Position numbers and translations under genes: made by a program. From contig URLC01000007.1 in the NCBI GenBank assembly GCA_900548695.1, forward strand, positions 1-46,604: a DNA stretch of 46,604 bases. Direction: 5' to 3'. Positions 41,147 to 46,604 of the stretch are shown one piece after another. The notes beneath the pieces were generated by a model that was given only the letters and a program-made list of their open reading frames with translations, ran no database searches and was not told where the DNA came from. Every line of letters starts with the position of its first letter. Position 1 is the stretch's first letter. The DNA is from an uncultured Mycoplasmatota bacterium. Its GTDB lineage: Bacteria > Bacillota_I > Bacilli_A > RF39 > UBA660.

Positions 41147-41183
41147 AATGAATTCAAATAGTTTACTTGAATTCATTTTTTGT
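41145..41183 (+). terminator. Terminator of the desulfurase/redox operon
   Basis: AAAATGAATTCAA and TTGAATTCATTTT pair over 13 bp and are followed by TT. A TATAAT at 41185-41190 directly behind starts the next unit. Confidence 0.85.
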
Positions 41184-41215
41184 GTATAATACTCTTAGAA
41201 TAGAGAGGGTGCGCT

Positions 41216-41485
41216 ATGGACAAGAAGGAAATGGTAGAACTAATAGACATTGATGGTTTATCAAAAGAAGTGGAAGTAGTAACATATTTAAACTCTGAAG
41301 ATGATAAACGGCAATATATTGTATATACTAAAGGAGAAGCCCAGGAAGAAACGGGTAATCAAGTAATTTATATTGCAAGAATTGTTCCAGTAGATGACAA
41401 ACTAACATTAGAAGAGATTACCGATGATGTTGAATGGGTAGATGTTCAACATTTGCTAAAAAAAATAGCAAATAGTGCAAACTAA
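41216..41485 (+). CDS. DUF1292 (YrzB-like) protein
   Basis: This 89-residue acidic protein fits DUF1292, with IELIDIDG-like start, QYIVYTKGE and VIYIARIV, and ends in an acidic DDVEWVDVQHLL. The family is found near the Holliday-junction resolvase YqgF and in spore-forming Bacillota; function is unknown. The ribosome binding site is GAGAGGGTG and the promoter has a TATAAT at 41185-41190. It is the first gene of a three-gene operon. Confidence 0.85.
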   Translation: MDKKEMVELIDIDGLSKEVEVVTYLNSEDDKRQYIVYTKGEAQEETGNQVIYIARIVPVDDKLTLEEITDDVEWVDVQHLLKKIANSAN

Positions 41486-41505
41486 ATAGGGGTGGTGAGC
41501 TAGTA

Positions 41506-42345
41506 GTGGACGATATTTATGAATTTGAAAATACTAAACATCGTAAGGCCTCAGTACAAATAAAAGTCATTGCCTATGACCTTATGATGGAGTTAACAGA
41601 AAAAAAGAAAGAACTATTAAAAAATAAATCAAATAATAGTAGCGAACTAATAGACCAGTTAAATAGTATTAGCGATCAGTTTTTTCAAATAATCAAAGAT
41701 TTTGAAAATCAATTAGAAATATTAGATCAATATGAAGAAACCTTAAAAAGTCTGGAGTTGAAATCAACTGAAGTAAGCCGGATAGGAGTAGAAAGTAAAT
41801 CTTTACCTATAAAAGACCAGTTTGTAGTAGAAAACCAAACACCAATTATCAAAAAAAATCCTGAAGAAATGAGTAAAGACTCAAATAATGAAATAGAAAA
41901 AGTCAAGGACTTACCTGATTTGAAAATAGCTGAAGCTCTCCCTCAAGAAATAGAAAATGAAGAAGACGACGACTATGAGGATAGTTTAGATGCTACCAAA
42001 GAACCTGCTATAGTAAATGCAAAACCAAAAGTTTTCTATAAAAAATCTAAAAATATGTCAAAAGCTATCATGGTTAAACCAAATCAATTATTAAATTTAA
42101 AAAACTCTCTATACAGTCAAGAAGAAATTCTAGTCAATAAAGGTATTTTTTCAAGTTCTGGTATATCTTCTATAGAAACGAAAAAAAATACTTTAGAACA
42201 ACCTATAAAACCAGTACTACCGGATGATGTTGAAAGGCAAATTGAAGACTTAACGGTAAAAGCTAGTATTTACTATAATGAAGGTGATACAGCCAAAGCG
42301 GAAGAGTTATATCGAAAAATAAATGAATTAAATAAAAGTGCATAA
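41506..42345 (+). CDS. Hypothetical coiled-coil protein with C-terminal TPR-like unit
   Basis: The protein has 279 residues. The N-terminal part (about 15-95) is helical, coiled-coil-like; a low-complexity acidic linker follows (about 100-185, ENEEDDDYEDSLDA). A single TPR-like helix pair (EDLTVKASIYYNEGDTAKAE) closes it. The start is a GTG with GGGGTGGTGAG upstream. It lies 20 bp behind the DUF1292 gene and 13 bp before the next. I do not recognise the family; a scaffold is plausible. Confidence 0.68.
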   Translation: MDDIYEFENTKHRKASVQIKVIAYDLMMELTEKKKELLKNKSNNSSELIDQLNSISDQFFQIIKDFENQLEILDQYEETLKSLELKSTEVSRIGVESKSLPIKDQFVVENQTPIIKKNPEEMSKDSNNEIEKVKDLPDLKIAEALPQEIENEEDDDYEDSLDATKEPAIVNAKPKVFYKKSKNMSKAIMVKPNQLLNLKNSLYSQEEILVNKGIFSSSGISSIETKKNTLEQPIKPVLPDDVERQIEDLTVKASIYYNEGDTAKAEELYRKINELNKSA

Positions 42346-42358
42346 GTAAGAGGTGAAG

Positions 42359-42907
42359 ATGATGGAAGAAATAGAGATCTTAGATTTAGAAAAAACTGAA
42401 AACCATCAAGCCTATTATCAACAATTAATTGAAATAATAAAAGAACCTACAAAAGCCAACTCTTTAGCAATAGATTTTGAATTTACTATAAGCAGTTGTC
42501 AAAGCAAAATAACTAAATATGAAATAGATGGTTCTAACCAAGTTTTATTAACTAAAACTTTTTCCAATAATAAAGAAGTACTTACTCAAATAATCGAACC
42601 ATTTATCCAAGTTTTTGCTAGTAAAAATAATATCGTTATTAACTCTCTTTCTCCAGGAAAAGAAAATACCACCACTTTAAAAATCATCAGTGAAGAAAAC
42701 GATATGTGTAACATTACTGGACTAGACGATGAAACGGTAACTAAATTATTAGACTTAGTTGATAATATCAAAAGAAAAGCACCAATAGTTAATAATCAAC
42801 AAAAAATAGATGAAAAAGGTATTGGTAATGTATTTGCCTTTTTAATCAGTCTTTTAGTAGTAGGATTAATCCTACTAAGTATGTTAGTTCCAAATTTTGT
42901 GAAATAA
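42359..42907 (+). CDS. Hypothetical C-terminally anchored protein
   Basis: This 182-residue protein has a soluble alpha/beta N-terminal part and one membrane helix near the end (about 155-178, NVFAFLISLLVVGLILLSMLV), so its bulk is in the cytoplasm. Starts at 42359 and 42362 are both possible behind AGAGGTG. It shares the operon with the coiled-coil protein before it. The family is not recognised; a terminator follows. Confidence 0.65.
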   Translation: MMEEIEILDLEKTENHQAYYQQLIEIIKEPTKANSLAIDFEFTISSCQSKITKYEIDGSNQVLLTKTFSNNKEVLTQIIEPFIQVFASKNNIVINSLSPGKENTTTLKIISEENDMCNITGLDDETVTKLLDLVDNIKRKAPIVNNQQKIDEKGIGNVFAFLISLLVVGLILLSMLVPNFVK

Positions 42908-42928
42908 AGCCCTAGGGCTTTTTTTTTG
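42906..42928 (+). terminator. Terminator of the DUF1292 operon
   Basis: AAAGCCC and GGGCTTT pair with only TA between them and are followed by six or more T. Confidence 0.85.
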
Positions 42929-42970
42929 TTTCTAAATTTGTTACAATAAAATAAAGAGTAGGAGGCGCCT

Positions 42971-43963
42971 ATGAGAAGCTATAATCAATTAAAAATGGCC
43001 AAAATATTATTATCCTTCTCTTTAGTTTTAATCTTGATAGGAATTGGTTTAAATCTTGATGAAAAGAAAGTAATGGATCCTGTGTTAAATACACATACAA
43101 TCGGTGAAAATGAAACTGCTAATATAAATATCACAACAACACAAACACCAATCAAAGTAACAGAAACATCCCCACCTTCAAACAAGTCTAATAACTTAGG
43201 AATTAGCGGAAATAATAAAAATCAAATAACAAGTGATAGTCCCAAAAATCCTATTCCGAATCCCCCATCAATAGAAACTACTAATGATAATTTACGGAAA
43301 AATATTGAAAGTAAATATAAAATTACGGTTCGCTATGGAGTAGAAACAAATGGTTATACTGTTGCTGGACTTTCCACAGAATACTTAACAGATGCTAATA
43401 GAATTAACCAACTATTAAGTGAATTAAACTATAATTTATCTTTATATCCACCTGATTTCTTAAATGAAACGAGACAAGGAGGATATACACTTACGATATA
43501 TTTAATAAAAAGATACTCACAGGACAATGTAACAGGAATTACAGATTCAACCACTAAGAATGTTGTAATATCTTTAGCAACAGATTATAGCTATATCGAA
43601 AGCATGCATCATGAACTATATCATTACATAGAAAAATATATGTATCAAAGAGGAGCAAATTATACAACTTGGAATAGTTTAAATCCACCCGGATTTAATT
43701 ATGGATCAGAAAATACCTCGCTATCCTATGCTAATACCAAAAATGCCAATGCTTTCTTTGTAAATACCTATGCTCAAACAGATCAATTTGAAGATAGAGC
43801 CTCAACATTTGAATATATGATGAGTCAAAATGAAGAAAATTGTCTTCAAACGGGAACGACGATTTGGAAAAAAGCCAAGTATATATGTGAACAAATAGAT
43901 GCAGTTTTTCAAAGCGCAACTCCAAGTACCATTGAGTACTGGGAAAGATTTATCTATAACTAG
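42971..43963 (+). CDS. Secreted zinc metallopeptidase-like protein (HExxH)
   Basis: The protein has 330 residues. An N-terminal anchor (about 9-28, AKILLSFSLVLILIGIGL) is followed by a Thr/Asn/Pro-rich linker (about 45-100) and a domain (about 105-330). The domain has HELYH (His214, Glu215, His218) and a likely third ligand Glu274 in FEDRASTFEYMM, the gluzincin spacing. I infer a cell-surface zinc peptidase; the sequence resembles other Bacillota proteins annotated as putative zinc-binding metallopeptidases. Substrate unknown. GGAGGCG precedes the ATG. A Nudix hydrolase gene follows 15 bp behind, so the two share a transcript. Confidence 0.72.
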   Translation: MRSYNQLKMAKILLSFSLVLILIGIGLNLDEKKVMDPVLNTHTIGENETANINITTTQTPIKVTETSPPSNKSNNLGISGNNKNQITSDSPKNPIPNPPSIETTNDNLRKNIESKYKITVRYGVETNGYTVAGLSTEYLTDANRINQLLSELNYNLSLYPPDFLNETRQGGYTLTIYLIKRYSQDNVTGITDSTTKNVVISLATDYSYIESMHHELYHYIEKYMYQRGANYTTWNSLNPPGFNYGSENTSLSYANTKNANAFFVNTYAQTDQFEDRASTFEYMMSQNEENCLQTGTTIWKKAKYICEQIDAVFQSATPSTIEYWERFIYN

Positions 43964-43978
43964 GAAGGAAGAGTAGTA

Positions 43979-44494
43979 ATGAAAAGGGTAATAATTAACA
44001 AGGATAATTTAGATATTTTAAACATTGATGATACAATCATTAGAGTGAAAGCACTAATGGTAAATGAAAAAAAAGAACTATTAGTAGTCCATAATAATAA
44101 TACTTTCCAATTTCCAGGAGGACATTGGAAAAAAGACGAAGCCTTAGAAGATACACTACAACGAGAAATAAAAGAAGAAACAGGAATCACTACCAAAGCT
44201 GAAGTCGGCCCATTTATGGTAATAGAAGAATATTATGATAATTATCTGGATACTGGTAGAACTAGGTGTAATAAAATGTATTATTACATAATTAACTGCA
44301 ATGAAGAACCAAAAGTAGAAGAAATGAGTTTATCAGAATTAGAAAAGAAAACAGATTTTCATCTATTCTATATACCAATAAATGACATGGAAAAATTTTT
44401 AACAGAAAGCCTACAAAATAACCAAATAGAAGAAGTAATTGGTAAAGAAATGCTAGCTGTTATGGAAGAATACAAAAAAAGATATAATATATAG
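43979..44494 (+). CDS. Nudix hydrolase
   Basis: This 171-residue cytoplasmic protein has a clear Nudix box, starting GGHWKKDEALEDTLQREIKE and ending ETGI (about residues 43-66). The preceding ELLVVHNNNTFQFPGG strand is standard, and the rest (YYYIINC) is ordinary. No motif points to a special substrate. GGAAGGAAGAG precedes the ATG. It lies between a secreted peptidase and galE in one row (15 bp and 10 bp spacing), so the three form an operon. Confidence 0.88.
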   Translation: MKRVIINKDNLDILNIDDTIIRVKALMVNEKKELLVVHNNNTFQFPGGHWKKDEALEDTLQREIKEETGITTKAEVGPFMVIEEYYDNYLDTGRTRCNKMYYYIINCNEEPKVEEMSLSELEKKTDFHLFYIPINDMEKFLTESLQNNQIEEVIGKEMLAVMEEYKKRYNI

Positions 44495-44504
44495 GAGGGA
44501 TACT

Positions 44505-45512
44505 ATGAAAGTATTAGTAACTGGAGGATTAGGCTATATTGGTAGCCATACTTGCGTTGAACTATTAGAAGAAGGACATGAAGTAGTAGTATTAGATAAT
44601 CTATCTAATTCAAAAGAAAATGTAAAAGATAAAATAAAGGCCATAACTGGTAAAGATATAAAGTTTTACCTTGGTGATATGATTAATGAAGACTTACTAA
44701 ATAATATCTTCAAACAAGAAAAAGTAGAGGCTGTAATTGATTTTGCGGCATATAAAGCTGTAGGAGAATCAGTTGCTAAACCAGTAGAATATTATACCAA
44801 TAATATTTCAACAGTTTTAGTCTTATTAAAAGTGATGAAAAAACATAATGTAAAAAAACTAGTCTTCTCATCAAGCGCCACTGTTTATGGTGATCCTAAA
44901 CGAGTACCAATTGTTGAAACAGATGAAACTGGTGGTACTACGAATCCGTATGGAACATCAAAATTATTTGTAGAACAAATCTTAAAAGATTTATATAAAT
45001 CAGATAATACATGGGATATTGCTATTTTACGCTACTTCAATCCTATTGGAGCTCATAAGAGCGGTCTAATTGGCGAAGAACCAAATGGAATTCCTGCGAA
45101 CTTAATGCCTTATATTGCTAAAGTTGCCAGTCACGAATTAGAATGCCTTTCAGTATTTGGAAATGACTATAATACAAAAGACGGTACTGGAGTAAGAGAT
45201 TATATCCATGTGGTTGATTTAGCAAAAGGACATATCAAAGCTCTAGAAAAATTAGAAAAAGAGCAAACCGGCCTATATATTTATAACTTAGGTACTGGAA
45301 TAGGTTATAGTGTATTGGACTTAGTAAAGACTTTTGAAAAAGTAAATGGAGTAGAAGTAAATTATAAAATCGTTGGCCGCAGACCAGGCGATATAGCAGA
45401 GTGCTATGCTGATCCTAAAAAAGCGAAAGAAGAGTTAGACTGGGAAGCAACTTTAACAATAGAAGATATGTGCCGTGATGCCTATAACTTTATTTTAAAA
45501 AATAAAAACTAA
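44505..45512 (+). CDS. galE: UDP-glucose 4-epimerase
   Basis: GalE interconverts UDP-glucose and UDP-galactose (in some species also the N-acetyl forms) for the Leloir pathway and surface polysaccharide. The 335 residues have the Rossmann TGGLGYIGSH, SSSATVYG with the catalytic Ser (about 124) and NPYGTSK with the Tyr and Lys (about 148-152). LRYFNPIGAHKSG and the end GRRPGDIAECYADP are typical. AGGAGGG precedes the ATG. It is the last gene of the peptidase-Nudix operon, and a bidirectional terminator follows. Confidence 0.96.
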   Translation: MKVLVTGGLGYIGSHTCVELLEEGHEVVVLDNLSNSKENVKDKIKAITGKDIKFYLGDMINEDLLNNIFKQEKVEAVIDFAAYKAVGESVAKPVEYYTNNISTVLVLLKVMKKHNVKKLVFSSSATVYGDPKRVPIVETDETGGTTNPYGTSKLFVEQILKDLYKSDNTWDIAILRYFNPIGAHKSGLIGEEPNGIPANLMPYIAKVASHELECLSVFGNDYNTKDGTGVRDYIHVVDLAKGHIKALEKLEKEQTGLYIYNLGTGIGYSVLDLVKTFEKVNGVEVNYKIVGRRPGDIAECYADPKKAKEELDWEATLTIEDMCRDAYNFILKNKN

Positions 45513-45553
45513 GATTACTAAAAAATAAATATGAATTTCAGACCTTTCAGAAT

Positions 45554-45587
45554 AAAAAGACATTGTCTAAAAAAACAATGTCTTTTT
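45554..45587. terminator. Bidirectional terminator between galE and the DHH gene
   Basis: AAAAAGACATTG (45554-45565) pairs perfectly with CAATGTCTTTTT (45576-45587), serving both convergent genes. Confidence 0.88.
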
Positions 45588-46452
45588 AATTTTTTAAATC
45601 ATGATAAATATTTGGTATAATAGTTGTTCCTCTAGAAGCATAACTATTATATTTTCTAACTTTAATACCTAGTTTATCTATTTGATAAACTGTAGACTTA
45701 AATTTTGTCATATCATGAACTATAAAAATAAAAAAATCTAGTTTTTTCTTTATTAGATACTCACTCAAAAATTCTAAAATAGCTTTTATTTCATCATCTT
45801 TTTCTAAAACATTGATAACCTGTATATAACTAGACTCCATTAGTATATTATTAAAATCGTATTTTTTTAAGCCATTAAATGCCAGTTTTGAAGTAGGCAT
45901 TTCCAGTGTTATAGCTAAACCATCTTGATAAAGAGTTTGCCAATGAATCCTTAGTTTTTTACTCCATTTTTTAATCCATTCAAAATCTTTTTTTCTAGCT
46001 TTGGTTGAATGAAACGAAGCAGTATCAAAAAATGCAGCTAGCATTGCTAAGGTTAACTCTTCTTTAGTAAATTCACTTTCATTTTTTTGAACGATTAAGC
46101 AACTAGTAGAACTAGCTTGAGTATTAGTATAATAAGGTATATTAACAACATCTTCTAAGGTAGGATGATGATCGATAACTCCAACAATTTTACCAGAAAC
46201 CTCCCTTTGATGATGATCAACTAAAATATATTTTAAAGAACTATCATTAAAGTTTACCTGACCTTGGTATTTTTTAACAAAAAAACCATATTTTTCACAA
46301 ACTTTAACAGACTCTTCATCAAGGATTCTATCTGGAATAACGAATTTAAAATGAATTCCTAAATTCCGCCTATTAAGTAACCTCTCCAATAAAAAACCAC
46401 TAACCATACTATCAACATCTGGATTTTCATGCCCCAAAATAATAACTTCCAT
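45586..46452 (-). CDS. DHH family phosphoesterase related to family II pyrophosphatase
   Basis: The protein has 288 residues. The metal-binding motifs of family II (Mn2+) pyrophosphatases are all found: GHENPDVDS, LVDHHQ, GVIDHH and the Asp of AAFFDTASF. The C-terminal signature SRKKQ, which binds the phosphate groups, reads SRGTT here, so the lysines are lost and the substrate may differ from pyrophosphate. The ATG at 46452 is used, with GGAGGG 8 nt upstream; the GTG at 46461 lies in that region. Its promoter on the minus strand is TTTACA (46502-46497) and TACAAT (46480-46475), 16 bp apart. It stands alone. Confidence 0.82.
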   Translation of the reverse strand: MEVIILGHENPDVDSMVSGFLLERLLNRRNLGIHFKFVIPDRILDEESVKVCEKYGFFVKKYQGQVNFNDSSLKYILVDHHQREVSGKIVGVIDHHPTLEDVVNIPYYTNTQASSTSCLIVQKNESEFTKEELTLAMLAAFFDTASFHSTKARKKDFEWIKKWSKKLRIHWQTLYQDGLAITLEMPTSKLAFNGLKKYDFNNILMESSYIQVINVLEKDDEIKAILEFLSEYLIKKKLDFFIFIVHDMTKFKSTVYQIDKLGIKVRKYNSYASRGTTIIPNIYHDLKN

Positions 46453-46474
46453 CCTTGACACCCTCCATATCTTA

Positions 46475-46502
46475 ATTGTACTAAATGAGTAGGTTTTGTA
46501 AA
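46475..46502 (-). promoter_or_regulatory. Promoter of the DHH phosphoesterase gene
   Basis: Read on the minus strand, a TTTACA (46502-46497) and TACAAT (46480-46475) are separated by 16 bp. Confidence 0.6.
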
Positions 46503-46533
46503 GAGAAATCTAGTACTAAAATTAAGAGTGTGT

Positions 46534-46604
46534 TATAATAAAACCAGTCAAAGGAGACTAACTATTAAAAGTCAATATAAATTTTGAAAAATTTAATAGT
46601 TTGT
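46534..46604 (+). other. Start of a gene unit cut by the window end
   Basis: A TATAAT (46534-46539) and AAAGGAG (46550-46556) suggest a gene that begins here. The open frame behind it (KVNINFEKFNSL from 46568) has TTA, not ATG, at the expected start distance (46565), so either the start is unusual, there is a base change, or no gene begins here. The window ends too early to decide. Confidence 0.3.

Noticed and set aside
6008..46604. Mycoplasma-type code 4
   Set aside because: Several genes end at TGA in sensible places with terminators or new starts behind them, so TGA is a stop here.
1..46604. tRNA and rRNA genes
   Set aside because: No cloverleaf-like or rRNA-like sequence was seen on reading the intergenic regions.

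Overview
The window joins two very different pieces of DNA. Positions 1 to about 5452 are a GC-richer, transferred segment: the recombinase end of an integrative mobile element (Tn4451/Tn1549-like logic, large serine recombinase) carrying a kanamycin/neomycin resistance gene, aph(3')-IIIa. From about 5453 to the end the DNA is strongly AT-rich and reads as the chromosome of a low-GC Bacillota, probably an uncultured gut member of the Bacilli/Clostridia. TGA is used as a stop (for example at 16348-16350, 23816-23818 and 26332-26334), so this is not a code-4 Mollicute. HrcA-type CIRCE operators, AGGAGG-type ribosome binding sites, a SpoIID-like protein with LysM partners, and a collagen-like protein all fit a spore-forming or formerly spore-forming Gram-positive.

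Region by region. 1-5452: aph(3')-IIIa with its own promoter and terminator, a WYL-type regulator broken by a one-base deletion and then truncated, a sigma-70-like factor and an overlapping helix-turn-helix gene, a 0.4 kb GC-rich segment full of hairpins that looks like a structured RNA, TnpW, and the large serine recombinase. The element stops at the 3' end of a low-molecular-weight tyrosine phosphatase gene. 5453-10358: the phosphatase, then an operon of an inositol-monophosphatase-family enzyme, an unknown protein, a Ca2+-type P-ATPase and a DUF2871 membrane protein. 10392-14003: CIRCE-controlled clpB lacking the N domain, folD and a Nudix hydrolase. 14008-14526: a decayed gene. 14547-18301: an unknown membrane protein overlapping an S66 (MccF/LD-carboxypeptidase) peptidase, a small acidic protein, MTA/SAH nucleosidase and an MscS channel.

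18298-22732 is the most coherent accessory region: a GT2-TPR glycosyltransferase, a collagen-like Gly-X-Y protein and, divergently, a three-gene unit of a five-LysM protein, a small beta-sandwich-like protein and a SpoIID/peptidoglycan-binding protein. None has a classical signal peptide. The three upstream regions contain CATA-type -10 elements like those of sporulation sigma factors E/K, so I infer a spore-envelope module. 22850-28918: an unknown protein, CIRCE-controlled htpG, two small membrane proteins (the second with a homopolymer frameshift at its N-terminus), a UcpA-like SDR and a hemolysin III/PAQR protein. 28961-33600: an ABC ATPase plus FtsX permease, a relic gene, and a cell-wall beta-helix protein with an NPNTA-type sorting signal under a palindromic operator.

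33706-46604: phosphoketolase, an unknown protein, CIRCE-controlled hsp20, small proteins around the alarmone synthetase RelQ, a cysteine desulfurase overlapping a membrane thiol-redox protein, a DUF1292 protein with two unknown acidic proteins, a secreted HExxH metallopeptidase followed by a Nudix hydrolase and galE, and a convergent DHH phosphoesterase related to family II pyrophosphatase. Three chaperone genes (clpB, htpG, hsp20) share one promoter design in which the -35 box sits inside the CIRCE spacer, giving a compact HrcA heat-shock regulon in one 26 kb stretch.
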